Assembly (NCBI GenBank): GCA_002483605.1
Contig: DLIG01000021.1
Location: forward strand, 218,347 to 282,346
Origin: Sulfurovum sp. UBA7648
GTDB lineage: Bacteria > Campylobacterota > Campylobacteria > Campylobacterales > Sulfurovaceae
Length of the DNA stretch: 64,000 nt
Direction: 5' to 3'
Notes under the pieces: generated by a model
Seen by the model: only the letters and a program-made list of their open reading frames with translations
Told to the model about the DNA's origin: nothing
Database searches by the model: none
Translations under genes and position numbers: made by a program
Part shown: positions 55,181 through 64,000 of the stretch, piece by piece
Numbering within the stretch: position 1 is the stretch's first letter
Layout of the letters: every line of letters begins with the position of its first letter

Positions 55181-55702
55181 TTACTTAATGTGTTGTTTTA
55201 GTTCCAAAATTTGATAAGGCAAAGTAACAATATTATAAGCCTCGGGCAAATTTTTGCTTGGCAGTGTGCGCCACTCTACAGGAAGTTTGCTAGCTAAAAG
55301 ATTTGAAATCTTTTCAAGCTTCTCGTGCGCTTCTTGCAGTTTGATTTTTGGAGTTGGTATAAAAATTTGCAAATGCCTATCGGTCTTGCCTTTGAATACA
55401 TAAAAAGATCTAATATCCATAGAGTTAAAAAGTTGCTTGACTGTATGAAAAAATCTCATTGGCTCATCGCCTTTATATTCCAAAACAAGAAGATTTGTGT
55501 AATCGTCCTCAAGCAATGGAGCGGCAATAACCATCTCTTTTTTTAAATGTTGAGTCAAGACGGTGTCGTCTAACTCCTCATTTATTCGCTCAAATTTTGC
55601 ATAAAATGTACGATTATCAAACGATATCTTTTCAACAATATACGGCCTTTTAATATAATAATGCGATCTATTGAACCCCAAGGCATCTAAAATAATATTC
55701 AA
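55181..55702 (-). CDS. DUF1882-type hypothetical protein
   Basis: A 173-residue soluble protein of unknown function. N-terminal DALGFNRSHYYIKRPYIVEKIS, central FYVFKGKTDRHLQIFIPTPKIKLQEAHEKLEKI, and VEWRTLPSKNLPEAYNIVTLPYQIL at the end. I place it in DUF1882 mainly by position after glyA, where Helicobacter and Campylobacter carry a member. 8-base gap after glyA, same direction. Confidence 0.65.
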   Translation of the reverse strand: MNIILDALGFNRSHYYIKRPYIVEKISFDNRTFYAKFERINEELDDTVLTQHLKKEMVIAAPLLEDDYTNLLVLEYKGDEPMRFFHTVKQLFNSMDIRSFYVFKGKTDRHLQIFIPTPKIKLQEAHEKLEKISNLLASKLPVEWRTLPSKNLPEAYNIVTLPYQILELKQHIK

Positions 55703-55710
55703 TTAAACCT

Positions 55711-56961
55711 CTAGTAGATGGGTTTAGAATACATTACAAATTTGCCGGCGAGCTCTTTCATCTCTTCTTTGATCTTGGCATGCATCTGTGTATCTTCGAT
55801 ATTGTCCAGTACGTCAGCAATTTTATTGGCAATAATTTCAAATTCGTGTTCTTTCATGCCTCTGCTTGTAAGAGCAGGTGATCCTATGCGGATACCCGAT
55901 GTCACAAATGGACTGCGAGTTTCCCCGGGAACTGTATTTTTATTGACGGTGATACCCGCATTGCCTAGCGCAGCATCGGCATCTTTGCCTGAAAACGGTT
56001 TATTCAAGAAAGATACGAGTACCAAGTGGTTATCGGTACCGTCTGATACTATATCATATCCTCTTTTCATAAGTATATTGGCTAGTACGGCAGCATTTGC
56101 TTTGACTTGTTTTGCGTATATTTTCCATTCAGGAGAAAGATTGTGCTTAAAACCCACTGCCTTGGCTGCGATCACATGCACAAGCGGCCCGCCTTGGATG
56201 CCTGGGAATATAGCAGAGTTGATCTTTTTGGCTATCTCTTCATCGTTAGTGAGTATCATCCCTCCTCTTGGGCCGGCAAGTGTTTTGTGTGTAGTTGTAG
56301 TTACTATATGTGCATGCGGGAATGGGCTAGGGTGTTCTCCTGCAACTACTAATCCTGCTATATGAGCCACATCAGCAAACAATAGAGCGTTTACGCTATC
56401 TGCAATCTCTCTAAATCTGGCAAAATCAATTTCTCTAGCATATGCAGAAGCACCGCAAACTATGATCTTTGGTTGAACTAATTTTGCAATCTCTGCAACT
56501 TTGTCGTAATTGATACGACCGTCAAGCTCAACGCCATAAAAAAAGCTTTGATAGTTCTTACCTGAAAAACTCACTTTGCTTCCATGTGTTAGATGTCCGC
56601 CGTGACTCAGATCCATGCCTAGTATCTTGTCTCCCGCTTGAAGAAGCGCAGCATATACCGCGCCATTTGCTTGGCTTCCTGAATGCGGCTGTACGTTCGC
56701 ATATGAACATCCAAAAAGCTGGCAAGCTCTATCAATTGCGAGCTGTTCTACCGCATCTGCATATTCGCATCCGCCATAATATCTTTTCCCAGGATATCCT
56801 TCTGCATATTTATTTGTAAATACGCTGCCCATTGCTTCCATTACCGCCGGGTGTGTAAAGTTTTCACTAGCTATCATTTCAAGGTGATTTGTTTGTCTTT
56901 CCAATTCTTGCTCTATAGCATGAAATATTTCAGGGTCAAATTGTTCTATTGCGTAACTCAT
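55711..56961 (-). CDS. glyA: Serine hydroxymethyltransferase
   Basis: PLP enzyme converting serine to glycine with one-carbon transfer to folate. The 416 residues: [76 protein letters not shown], and the PLP lysine in [15 protein letters not shown]. Same-direction neighbour of lysS with 22 bases between. Confidence 0.98.
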   Translation of the reverse strand: MSYAIEQFDPEIFHAIEQELERQTNHLEMIASENFTHPAVMEAMGSVFTNKYAEGYPGKRYYGGCEYADAVEQLAIDRACQLFGCSYANVQPHSGSQANGAVYAALLQAGDKILGMDLSHGGHLTHGSKVSFSGKNYQSFFYGVELDGRINYDKVAEIAKLVQPKIIVCGASAYAREIDFARFREIADSVNALLFADVAHIAGLVVAGEHPSPFPHAHIVTTTTHKTLAGPRGGMILTNDEEIAKKINSAIFPGIQGGPLVHVIAAKAVGFKHNLSPEWKIYAKQVKANAAVLANILMKRGYDIVSDGTDNHLVLVSFLNKPFSGKDADAALGNAGITVNKNTVPGETRSPFVTSGIRIGSPALTSRGMKEHEFEIIANKIADVLDNIEDTQMHAKIKEEMKELAGKFVMYSKPIY

Positions 56962-56983
56962 GTTTTTTCCTTCGTTTTAAAAT

Positions 56984-58501
56984 TTAATCAATATTTGTTT
57001 GCAAAGATGTCTCAGGCCTCATAGCCGGAAATAGAAGTACATCCCTAATGGAGTGTTGATTGGTAAGCATCATAACAAGTCTGTCAACACCTATTCCTTC
57101 TCCTGCCGTAGGCGGCATACCATAGCTCAATGCTCTGACGTAATCTAGATCCATATGCATAGCTTCATCGTCTCCTGTGACCTCTTTTGCCGCTACTTGG
57201 GCCTTGAACCTCTCAAGCTGATCAATAGGGTCATTAAGTTCGCTAAATCCGTTTGCTATTTCTTTGCCTGCAATAAAAAGTTCAAAACGTTCGGCAATAT
57301 CAGGATTGGTATCGCTTCTTCGAGCAAGAGGAGAGATATCTATAGGGAAATCCGTGATAAAAGTAGGATTTATTAATTTGTCTTCTACAAAGGCATCAAA
57401 GAGTTCCGCTTGGAGATATCCGAGAGATAAATTTTCATCTACTTGTATATTGTTTGCTTTGAGATATTCTAATGCTTTGGTTTTGTCGGCCGCAACTTCA
57501 GCCGGCACGCCACCTATGGATGTGAGCGAATCTATATATCCTATCTTGGCAAATGGTGTTTTGAAATCTATTTCAAATTCGCCGTATTGAAGTTTGGTCG
57601 GCAAGTTAAGTTCGCCAAATAAGTATCCGAATAACTCTTCGGTGATCTCCATTAAATGAGTGTAGCGATGATAAGCCCAATAGAATTCTATCATGGTAAA
57701 TTCCGGGTTATGCGTATGGTCCATACCTTCGTTTCTAAAATTACGGTTGATCTCAAAAACTGCATCCATGCCGCCGACGATGAGTCGTTTGAGGTAAAGT
57801 TCAGGCGCAATCCTAAGGTATCTTGATACGTCAAGTGCATTGTGATGTGTGACAAACGGCCTTGCGTTTGCTCCTCCAGGGATAGGATGAAGCATAGGAG
57901 TTTCAACTTCTAAGAATGTTTTGCTCTCAAAAAATCTACGTATCAAAGAGACTATGCGGCTTCTAAGCACAAATACATCTTTTACCTCAGGGTTCATGAT
58001 CATGTCCAGATATCTTTGGCGATATCTAAGTTCTTGATCTTGAAGGCCATGGAATTTCTCAGGAAGAGGAGAGAGAGTTTTGGTTGTTATTTCAAATGAT
58101 GTGCAGTGGAGCGTAAGTTCTCCGGTTTGAGTCACAAATGGATATCCTGTAGCAGTGACTATGTCGCCCACTTCTATGAGTTTTTTGATCTTGTTATAAT
58201 AGCCTTCTGGCAGATCGTCTCTGTTGTAATATATTTGGACCAAGCCTTGACTATCTTGAATTTTGGCAAATGCGGCTTTACCCATTATTCGAAGAAGCTT
58301 TATGCGTCCGGTTAGAGTTATGCTTTTTGCGGTATCTTTTTTTGCACCTTCTTCTAATTCATGAAGATATCCGTGCGTTTGTAGAAATGTAGCAGAGTCC
58401 ATAGCAGGAGTTACAACATTGGGGTATGGATTGATGCCCTCAGATTTTAATTCATCTGCTTTTTTGATGCGTTCTTGAATATATATGTTTTCAAATATCA
58501 A
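56984..58501 (-). CDS. lysS: Lysyl-tRNA synthetase, class II
   Basis: Charges tRNA-Lys. The 505 residues: N-terminal OB anticodon domain ([32 protein letters not shown]), motif 1 around [21 protein letters not shown], motif 2 [24 protein letters not shown], and motif 3 [14 protein letters not shown]. The gene is in the conserved fur-lysS-glyA order. Confidence 0.98.
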   Translation of the reverse strand: MIFENIYIQERIKKADELKSEGINPYPNVVTPAMDSATFLQTHGYLHELEEGAKKDTAKSITLTGRIKLLRIMGKAAFAKIQDSQGLVQIYYNRDDLPEGYYNKIKKLIEVGDIVTATGYPFVTQTGELTLHCTSFEITTKTLSPLPEKFHGLQDQELRYRQRYLDMIMNPEVKDVFVLRSRIVSLIRRFFESKTFLEVETPMLHPIPGGANARPFVTHHNALDVSRYLRIAPELYLKRLIVGGMDAVFEINRNFRNEGMDHTHNPEFTMIEFYWAYHRYTHLMEITEELFGYLFGELNLPTKLQYGEFEIDFKTPFAKIGYIDSLTSIGGVPAEVAADKTKALEYLKANNIQVDENLSLGYLQAELFDAFVEDKLINPTFITDFPIDISPLARRSDTNPDIAERFELFIAGKEIANGFSELNDPIDQLERFKAQVAAKEVTGDDEAMHMDLDYVRALSYGMPPTAGEGIGVDRLVMMLTNQHSIRDVLLFPAMRPETSLQTNID

Positions 58502-58504
58502 CTA

Positions 58505-58963
58505 TTAGTCCTTGTTTTTTGTTAGATTTTGGCATGATTGACAAATACCTATGATCTTCATTGTGTGATCAGTCATTTTAAAATTGAACTTTTTGGCGAT
58601 TTCTTCTTGACGCTTTTCTATAAGATCATCACAAAATTCGATAATTGCACCGCATTGTTTGCAGACAAGATGATCATGATGTTTCTTGAGTCCAAATTCA
58701 TATTTTTTACCTTGAGCACCAAATGATATAGATGTCACAAGCCCGGCATCTTCTAGCAATGAGAGTGTACGATAAACCGTAGCGATCCCTATGGTCATAC
58801 CCGGATATTTATTTTTAAGGGCATCATTTATCTCTTCAGGCGTAAAATGTCCGCTGTTGTCATATAGGAATTTGACTATAAGCTCTCTTTGTTTTGTGTA
58901 TTTAAGTCCACTTTCTTTAATGATGGATTTAAATTTATCAAGCAATACATCATAATCTATCAT
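58505..58963 (-). CDS. fur: Ferric uptake regulator
   Basis: Iron-responsive repressor. The 152 residues: winged helix (LKYTKQRELIVKFLYDN, GIATVYRTLSLLEDAGLVTSISFG), metal site KKHHDHLVCKQCGAIIEF, and second CxxC in GICQSC for the structural zinc. Starts on the base where cvpA stops and lies 3 bases before lysS. A candidate global regulator for the receptors at the left end, although I see no clear Fur box there. Confidence 0.96.
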   Translation of the reverse strand: MIDYDVLLDKFKSIIKESGLKYTKQRELIVKFLYDNSGHFTPEEINDALKNKYPGMTIGIATVYRTLSLLEDAGLVTSISFGAQGKKYEFGLKKHHDHLVCKQCGAIIEFCDDLIEKRQEEIAKKFNFKMTDHTMKIIGICQSCQNLTKNKD

Positions 58964-59553
58964 TATATAATCCTTGTCGTGTTGGATTCTTTATTTTGGT
59001 TGTTGTCATGCGGTAATTTATAGCTTGGAGTTACGGATGGTTTAAGTGAGTTTAGATTTAGTTTCTGCGGGTCTAGGTGTATTAGAAATGTTCCTGTTTG
59101 GATAAGATACGGATATAAAATACTATCTTTTGAGTATTTATTTAGTGTATCTTTAAGCAGGGCAATATTTGAAAATATTGCTATGATAATGGCAAATATG
59201 ATAAAATATTTACCACCGCCTGCGATAAAACCTAAAATATTATTGACAATGCCAAGTCCGCTTGCATTGATCAATTTTGACAGCAATGTTCCAAGTGAGA
59301 GTGCACCTATCCACACGATTGCCAAGACAGCAAAAAATCCGCCTAAAGTTAATAATGTTTTATTTTCTATATGAACAAAATTATCACTGATAATTGTTGC
59401 CATCGCAGTAGACAGTCTTGAAGCCAAAAAAATGCCCAAAACAATACCTATCAGGCCAAAAATTTCTTTAAAAAATCCACTAACAAACCCTTTTAACCCT
59501 ACTAGAATAACAATAGAACCTATAATTAAATCAAGTCGATTTAAGTCTTCCAT
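58963..59553 (-). CDS. CvpA-family membrane protein
   Basis: A 196-residue membrane protein with four transmembrane segments (about 9-28, 30-50, 65-90, 100-125) and the family pattern DLIIGSIVILVGLKGFVSGFFKEIFGLIGIVLGIFLASRL. CvpA is linked to colicin V export and, in later work, envelope homeostasis. A soluble, Asn-rich C-terminal tail follows. Coupled to fur. Confidence 0.88.
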   Translation of the reverse strand: MEDLNRLDLIIGSIVILVGLKGFVSGFFKEIFGLIGIVLGIFLASRLSTAMATIISDNFVHIENKTLLTLGGFFAVLAIVWIGALSLGTLLSKLINASGLGIVNNILGFIAGGGKYFIIFAIIIAIFSNIALLKDTLNKYSKDSILYPYLIQTGTFLIHLDPQKLNLNSLKPSVTPSYKLPHDNNQNKESNTTRII

Positions 59554-59626
59554 GAAAGCCTTTGGTTTGATATATACAATGTGCGTATTGTATCATCTTA
59601 TAGTAAAATAAATCTTAGAGATATCT

Positions 59627-60700
59627 TTAGTATAGCCCGCCTGGCATTAGTTTCAAGAGTTCATCTGGCCTATTGGAAAATTGTATGGCATTTTCTTTTG
59701 AGATGATGCCTTGCTTGACCAGAGAGACAAGGACCTGTGTTTGTGTTTGCATACCGCTATCTTCTTGGCCTAACTGCATTTGGGAATAAATTTGATGAAC
59801 TTTTTCTTCACGGATCAAGTTGGCTATCGCGTGATTCATTACCATTATCTCTGAAGTTGCTATCCGTCCGCCTTTGATCTTCGGTATAAGAGATTGAGAA
59901 ATAACAGCTACAAGCGATGCCGAAAGCATAGCCCTTACTTGCGGTTGTTCTTCGCCGGGAAATACATCTATGATACGGTTAATGGTACTTGGAGCGGAAT
60001 TGGTATGCAGTGTCGCAAACACCAAATGCCCTGTTTCAGCAGCAGTCAAAGCGGCTGCAATCGTCTCTTTGTCTCTCATTTCGCCGACTAGAATAACATC
60101 CGGGTCTTGACGCATTGCATATTTGAGAGCATTGGCAAATGAAGCTGTATCATTGCCGACTTCTCTGTGAGAAAAAACGGATTTTTTATTTGTATGCACA
60201 AATTCTACCGGATCTTCGGCTGTAACTATGTGCTTTTGCTCATATTCATTTATCTCATTAAGCATAGCTGCTAGTGTAGTAGATTTCCCAGAACCGGTCG
60301 GCCCGGTAACCAAGATTATCCCCTTTTCTCGTTTAATGAGCTTTTTATAAATTGTCGGAGAACCCAAGTCGTCCAATGATGGAATAGTAATAGGAATTGG
60401 CCTAAAGGCAGCACACATTTCTCCCAAGGCATGATAATAGTTAACCCTAAACCGGCCAATGTCTTTAAGCTCAAAGGAGAAGTCCAATTCGCTATATTCT
60501 TCGAAATGTTTTTTTTGTTTATCTGATATAAAAGGGAAGCACATTTCTTCTATCTCTTTGCCGGTAAGTTCCGGGGCATTTACCGATTCTAGTTTTCCGT
60601 CTATGCGGATGAGCGGTTTGGAGCGGCTAATTAAATGCAGGTCGGACGCTTGGTGTGTTATTACATCTTGAAGCAATTGAGATAAATTATGTTCAGACAT
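59627..60700 (-). CDS. pilT: Type IV pilus retraction ATPase PilT
   Basis: Hexameric ATPase that depolymerises type IV pili for twitching and DNA uptake. The 357 residues: N-terminal DLHLISRSKPLIRIDG, Walker A VTGPTGSGKST, Asp box VTAEDPVEFVHTNK, Walker B DPDVILVGEMRDKETI, His box TGHLVFATLHTNSAPSTINRI, and the AIANLIREEKVHQIYSQMQ region near the retraction motif. Type IV pili are absent from Helicobacter and Campylobacter jejuni, so this argues for a different branch. With dprA it fits natural transformation. Confidence 0.96.
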   Translation of the reverse strand: MSEHNLSQLLQDVITHQASDLHLISRSKPLIRIDGKLESVNAPELTGKEIEEMCFPFISDKQKKHFEEYSELDFSFELKDIGRFRVNYYHALGEMCAAFRPIPITIPSLDDLGSPTIYKKLIKREKGIILVTGPTGSGKSTTLAAMLNEINEYEQKHIVTAEDPVEFVHTNKKSVFSHREVGNDTASFANALKYAMRQDPDVILVGEMRDKETIAAALTAAETGHLVFATLHTNSAPSTINRIIDVFPGEEQPQVRAMLSASLVAVISQSLIPKIKGGRIATSEIMVMNHAIANLIREEKVHQIYSQMQLGQEDSGMQTQTQVLVSLVKQGIISKENAIQFSNRPDELLKLMPGGLY

Positions 60701-60725
60701 GGCGGCTCTCTTTTATAAAAATTTA

Positions 60726-61016
60726 TTATTCAATAATAGCAGGCACAACAAAAAAATCATCTTCGCTTTGCGGAGCATGCTCTAGTATACTTTTTATCAC
60801 TGCATCTTGCTTGATAGGCGCATCTTCTCTCATAGGCGTGCCGCCTGTTAGGGTAGAAAATGATGCATCAAGACCGCTTGTATCAAGCTCACTCAGGTTT
60901 TCAACATAAGCTACTATATCTGAGAGTTGATGAATAATTTCTTCTTTTTTATTGTCATCTATTCTAAGATGTGATAGTTTTTCTAGTTTTTCCAAAATTG
61001 TGTTATCTATCTGCAC
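60726..61016 (-). CDS. gatC: Asp/Glu-tRNA amidotransferase subunit GatC
   Basis: Small subunit that stabilises the GatCAB complex converting mischarged Glu-tRNA-Gln. I chose GTG at 61016 (about 96 residues), because GAGGAAAA lies directly upstream and usual GatC proteins have this length; an ATG at 61052 in frame adds 12 residues with no ribosome-binding site. Motifs: EKLSHLRIDDNKKEEIIHQLSDIVAYVENL and the DAPIKQDAV end. gatA and gatB are elsewhere. Confidence 0.9.
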   Translation of the reverse strand: MQIDNTILEKLEKLSHLRIDDNKKEEIIHQLSDIVAYVENLSELDTSGLDASFSTLTGGTPMREDAPIKQDAVIKSILEHAPQSEDDFFVVPAIIE

Positions 61017-61102
61017 ATTTTCCTCTTTGTTTGAAGTTTTATTATTGTACATTAAATTTGTTTAAGATATAACTTTGTTAAATATAGAAAAAGGATAAGA
61101 CT

Positions 61103-61441
61103 ATGTTGCAATCGTTAGATATGAGTTCGCCGGAATTTATGGCAGAGATGGAAAAAACAAAACAATTTACAGATAAAGTTTGCGCTCAATTTGGCTTCGT
61201 ATATCATCCCAATGAAGATGTAAATGAAGGGGTTGCAATGGGGCTTGCAAGACATAAACTATTATACGGAAAAAGATTTTGCCCGTGCTTTATGGTAGTA
61301 GAAGAAAACGGTAAACATAAAAGCGCAGATGATCGTATCTGTCCGTGCAAACCCGCCCTTGAGCATGAAATCCCAGAAGAGGGCAAATGCCACTGCGGTA
61401 TCTTTTGTACCCCGGAATATGCAAAGGCAAATCAAAATTAA
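61103..61441 (+). CDS. Ferredoxin-thioredoxin reductase catalytic-subunit-like protein
   Basis: A 112-residue 4Fe-4S thiol reductase. Cysteines 60 and 62 (CPC), 80 and 82 (CPC), 96 and 98 (CHC) reproduce the FTR beta signature, with extra Cys27 and Cys102. Spacing is CPC-X17-CPC-X13-CHC; plant and cyanobacterial FTR uses X16 and X8. FTR beta passes electrons from ferredoxin through the cluster to a thioredoxin disulfide. No FTR alpha or partner thioredoxin is adjacent except the exported one at 62557. AAAGGA precedes the ATG. dapE starts 3 bases after. Confidence 0.88.
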   Translation: MLQSLDMSSPEFMAEMEKTKQFTDKVCAQFGFVYHPNEDVNEGVAMGLARHKLLYGKRFCPCFMVVEENGKHKSADDRICPCKPALEHEIPEEGKCHCGIFCTPEYAKANQN

Positions 61442-61444
61442 ACC

Positions 61445-62554
61445 ATGAATGTAATCGATCTATTAATAAAGCTGCTTAGCTATAAATCTATAACCCCCGA
61501 TGATGACGGTGCATTGTCATGGATGGAATCATATTTGAGTGATTATAAAGCAATATATCACAACAAAGAGGGGGTAAAAAATATCTTCCTTACAAAGCAG
61601 TTCGGGACAAGCGACGTACATCTTTGCTTTGCAGGACATATAGATGTTGTTCCGCAAGGCGATGGCTGGAATAGCAATCCATTCGTTCCTGTTGTTGATA
61701 AGGGCAATATATACGGCCGCGGTGCGCAAGATATGAAAAGCGGAGTGGCTGCTTTTGTGCAGGCCGCAAAAGATACCAAAGAGTTTCAAGGAAGATTGTC
61801 TTTGCTTCTCACATCAGATGAAGAGGGTGATGCTGTTTATGGAACCAATGAGATGCTAAAATATCTTCAAAGCGTCAATATGCTTCCTACGCATTGTATC
61901 GTCGCCGAGCCAACTTGCGAAGAGCAATTTGGCGATGCTATCAAAGTAGGCAGGCGGGGTTCAATTAACGGGGTGTTGCATATCAGAGGAAAACAGGGGC
62001 ATGCCGCATATCCTGAAAAGTCGATTAATCCTATTCATTCAATAGCGCCCATATTGGCAGATTTAGCAGGCATGCATCTAGATAACGGAGATGAACATTT
62101 TGCACCAAGCACATTGGTTATTACGGATATCCGCTCTGGCATGGAGGTGACAAATGTGACCCCCGGAGTGTTAAAATTGATGTTTAATGTGAGAAATTCT
62201 ACTTATACGACGATCGATGATATTCGCTCATTTGTAGAACAAAAAATGCAAGGATTGGATTTTACTCTCGAACTTTCACAATCTGCCAAACCGTTTGTGA
62301 CAAATCCAAATGGCGTATTGGCTCAAACACTTACTAGCGCAATAGAAAAATATTGCGATATAACACCGAAATATTCAACGGCCGGCGGCACGAGCGATGC
62401 TAGATTTATTGCTTCTTATGGAATAGAAGTATTAGAGTTTGGGGTTATTAATGATACCATTCATGCGCCAAATGAGAGAGTTGGAATCGATGAAGTTGAA
62501 AAATTATATAAAGTTTTTATGCAAGTCATAAAAGATTTTCAGATTAAAGGATAG
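61445..62554 (+). CDS. dapE: Succinyl-diaminopimelate desuccinylase
   Basis: Zinc peptidase-like enzyme of lysine/diaminopimelate synthesis. The 369 residues: metal site FAGHIDVVPQGDGW, GRGAQDMKSGVAAFV, LLTSDEEGDAVYGTNEM with catalytic Glu, CIVAEPTCEEQFGDAIKVGRRGS, and the C-terminal ligand region FGVINDTIHAPNERV. Coupled to the FTR-like gene and the following thioredoxin gene (2-base gap). Confidence 0.96.
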   Translation: MNVIDLLIKLLSYKSITPDDDGALSWMESYLSDYKAIYHNKEGVKNIFLTKQFGTSDVHLCFAGHIDVVPQGDGWNSNPFVPVVDKGNIYGRGAQDMKSGVAAFVQAAKDTKEFQGRLSLLLTSDEEGDAVYGTNEMLKYLQSVNMLPTHCIVAEPTCEEQFGDAIKVGRRGSINGVLHIRGKQGHAAYPEKSINPIHSIAPILADLAGMHLDNGDEHFAPSTLVITDIRSGMEVTNVTPGVLKLMFNVRNSTYTTIDDIRSFVEQKMQGLDFTLELSQSAKPFVTNPNGVLAQTLTSAIEKYCDITPKYSTAGGTSDARFIASYGIEVLEFGVINDTIHAPNERVGIDEVEKLYKVFMQVIKDFQIKG

Positions 62555-62556
62555 TA

Positions 62557-62958
62557 ATGAAAAAAATAATATTGATTTTTAGTATACTTTGCTCTATGGC
62601 GAGCGCAGTCGCATTGCAATGGCATGATGATCTTAATAGTGCTCTGCTGAAGGCAAAAAAAGAAAATAAGGCATTGATGGTAATGATAGAAAGCGAGCAC
62701 TGCAGATGGTGTAAAGCTATGAAAGAAACTACTCTTAATGATAATAAAGTTAAAGCCGAGCTACAATCATTTGTATTGGTTAAAGTAATGCGTGAAGATA
62801 GAGAATCAATGCGCATATTCCCAGAAATAGCCGGCGTGCCAACAATATTTTTTATGACATCAGATAAAAAAATACTAGAGCAAGTGATCGGTTTTTTTGA
62901 AGAAGAGGATTTTTTGCCTTTTATAGCTGATGCAAAAAAGAAATTTCGAAAAAAATAA
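62557..62958 (+). CDS. Exported thioredoxin-fold protein (SoxW/Thioredoxin_7-like)
   Basis: A 133-residue periplasmic protein. Signal peptide (cut near SA/VA at about 17), active site HCRWC (Cys49, Cys52), cis-Pro in GVPTIFFM. The CxWC centre and the motif WxDDLxxALxxAKKEN before it match small exported thioredoxins of the DUF255/Thioredoxin_7 type; some of these support sulfur oxidation or cytochrome c maturation. Function here unproven. Confidence 0.85.
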   Translation: MKKIILIFSILCSMASAVALQWHDDLNSALLKAKKENKALMVMIESEHCRWCKAMKETTLNDNKVKAELQSFVLVKVMREDRESMRIFPEIAGVPTIFFMTSDKKILEQVIGFFEEEDFLPFIADAKKKFRKK

Positions 62959-62974
62959 AATAGTTACTATATAG

Positions 62975-63955
62975 ATGCATCTCATTCCTAAGTATGGCGC
63001 CATTGTTTCAAGTTTGGCATTAGTCACATCAGCCATTATTGTTTGCGCCCTGTATAATGAATGCAACTCATATATCCTTGCCGTATTTTTGATTATATGG
63101 GTACTTGTAGGAATATATACTTTGTATCGTTTGGATATCATTCAAAATGAAATTCAACATCTCAACGAATGGACAAACGCACCAAGGATCATAAAAGAAC
63201 AAGATCTGAACATTCATATGCTTTCAGACCTGCAAGACTCTATACAAAGACTTATACGCAAAACACAAAAAAGAAAAAGTCTAAAAGAGCAAATGGATGC
63301 AAAGATCAAACTCAAAAATAGACAAAGAAATGATATGATCTCTGCTCTTGCCCATGAATTTCGCAACCCCATAGCAGCCATCATGGGATATGCTACTACG
63401 CTCGAAGAAGATCATGACATATCCCCGGAGCTACGAAATAGATTTTTGACAAAAATTTACAACAATAGTCAAAAAATAGAAAATCTTTTGGCGCGTCTTA
63501 TTTTGTGGAATAAATTTGAAAGCAAAGAAGCCTCTTTGCACGTAAGTACATTTGATTTATTTGCTTTAGCAAATGAATGCAAGCAATCTTTGTTTGAAAA
63601 ATATTCAAATCGCACTATTATCATAGAAGGCGAGCATAGAACGGTTAATGCAGATAGAACTTTGATAGAGATCGTTTTAAAAAACTTGATGGAAAATGGA
63701 CTAAAATACTCTAAAGATGATGTCAAAGTGTCCATAGGGCAAAATTTGGTAGAAGTAATAGACAAAGGCGTTGGAATTTCTGCACAGGATATAGAAAAAG
63801 TTACTAAAAAGTTTTATCGTTCCGGCGAACATAGCTGGGATAATTCTATGGGGCTTGGCCTTGCTATTGTTAAACAGATATTGTCTATGCACCATAAAGA
63901 ATTGCATATAAAAAGCGAAAAAGGAAAAGGTTCGGTTTTTTCGTTTGTCTTGTGA
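62975..63955 (+). CDS. Membrane sensor histidine kinase
   Basis: A 326-residue two-component kinase with two N-terminal transmembrane segments (about 7-28 and 32-52) and almost no periplasmic loop, so it probably senses a membrane or cytoplasmic signal. HisKA: ALAHEFRNPIAAIMGYATTLEED (phospho-His127). HATPase: N box IVLKNLMENGLKYSKD, G1 VIDKGVGISAQDI, G2 SMGLGLAIVKQIL. No response regulator is downstream before the edge. It could be the partner of the regulator at the OmpR-type operators, but that is only a guess. Confidence 0.93.
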   Translation: MHLIPKYGAIVSSLALVTSAIIVCALYNECNSYILAVFLIIWVLVGIYTLYRLDIIQNEIQHLNEWTNAPRIIKEQDLNIHMLSDLQDSIQRLIRKTQKRKSLKEQMDAKIKLKNRQRNDMISALAHEFRNPIAAIMGYATTLEEDHDISPELRNRFLTKIYNNSQKIENLLARLILWNKFESKEASLHVSTFDLFALANECKQSLFEKYSNRTIIIEGEHRTVNADRTLIEIVLKNLMENGLKYSKDDVKVSIGQNLVEVIDKGVGISAQDIEKVTKKFYRSGEHSWDNSMGLGLAIVKQILSMHHKELHIKSEKGKGSVFSFVL

Positions 63956-63980
63956 AGTTAAATGTGTGGATTGAATATTA

Positions 63981-64000
63981 TGGAGCGGGCGAAGGGATTC
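63981..64000 (-). tRNA. 3' end of a tRNA, probably tRNA-Gly, truncated by the window edge
   Basis: The last 20 bases, read on the minus strand, give T-arm 3' strand CCCTT, acceptor 3' strand CGCCCGC, discriminator T and encoded CCA. Pairing with a 5' acceptor GCGGGCG and discriminator U is the pattern of tRNA-Gly. The rest lies beyond the window, so the anticodon is unseen. Confidence 0.65.

Noticed and set aside
55718..56365. 215-codon open frame on the plus strand
   Set aside because: Antisense shadow of glyA; no ribosome-binding site, and the translation shows no domain.
63956..64000. Start of another coding gene (GTG or ATG after the kinase)
   Set aside because: The last 20 bases fit the 3' end of a tRNA on the minus strand, and no ribosome-binding site is present.

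Overview
The window is AT-rich, densely coded chromosomal DNA from a member of the Campylobacterota (Epsilonproteobacteria). Evidence from gene content and order: rnr-holA-rpsF-ssb-rpsR; rppH-lysC-hobA-holB-folP with the lineage-specific replication factor HobA; tlyA-ribF-cmoA; and cvpA-fur-lysS-glyA followed by a DUF1882 gene, a SPOR gene and aroE. These orders match what I remember from Helicobacter and Campylobacter. A pilT gene, a likely ornithine-lipid synthase, amino-acid biosynthesis genes and three TonB-dependent receptors suggest a free-living relative (Sulfurimonas/Sulfurovum-like) rather than a host-restricted species. Genus is inference.

Left region, 1-11782, is the accessory and most interesting part. 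Two related modules lie on the minus strand. Unit A (10068 to 5747) is receptor, membrane-anchored DUF4198-like periplasmic protein, NapH-type polyferredoxin. Unit B (5424 to beyond the left edge) is receptor, DUF4198-like protein, second shorter receptor, polyferredoxin. A dedicated exbB-exbD-tonB operon diverges from unit A. Both units start with a similar leader of about 147 bases, preceded by -10 hexamers at the same distance from operators built of TGTTAA-N5-TGTTAA tandem repeats. The operator between unit A and exbB is a near-symmetric palindrome that appears to serve both divergent promoters. I read this as a co-regulated TonB-powered uptake system linked to an inner-membrane electron-transfer protein, perhaps for a redox-active metal chelate. 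The ligand is unknown.

11852-20333 is housekeeping: coaX-hisG-DUF4870 (+), then rnr-holA-rpsF-ssb-rpsR (-) with an unlisted 57-residue ORF before rnr, htpX (-), a DUF805 gene and ilvC (+). 20334-20714 is a 381-base gap with hairpins and a diverged 36-base direct repeat. 20715-32095 is mainly envelope: an M23 peptidase, dprA, a TlpA-like thioredoxin, a NagZ-like glycosidase coupled to an OlsF-like acyltransferase fusion, and a TetR-controlled TolC/adaptor/RND efflux operon with a textbook operator.

32170-37059 (-) holds ruvX, a NlpC/P60-SPOR lipoprotein, queA, tatC, tatB and hemW. 37191-50228 (+) holds rppH, lysC, hobA, holB, folP, a SanA-like protein, ligA, an EamA transporter, cutA, an MFS transporter, tlyA, ribF, cmoA and a class II DAHP synthase. 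50432-61016 (-) runs from gatC through pilT, cvpA, fur, lysS, glyA, DUF1882, an EptA-type transferase, a SPOR protein and trpE to aroE. The right end (+) has a ferredoxin-thioredoxin-reductase-like protein, dapE, a periplasmic thioredoxin and a histidine kinase. The last 20 bases are the 3' end of a tRNA, probably tRNA-Gly, on the minus strand. I saw no CRISPR array, insertion sequence or complete RNA gene.
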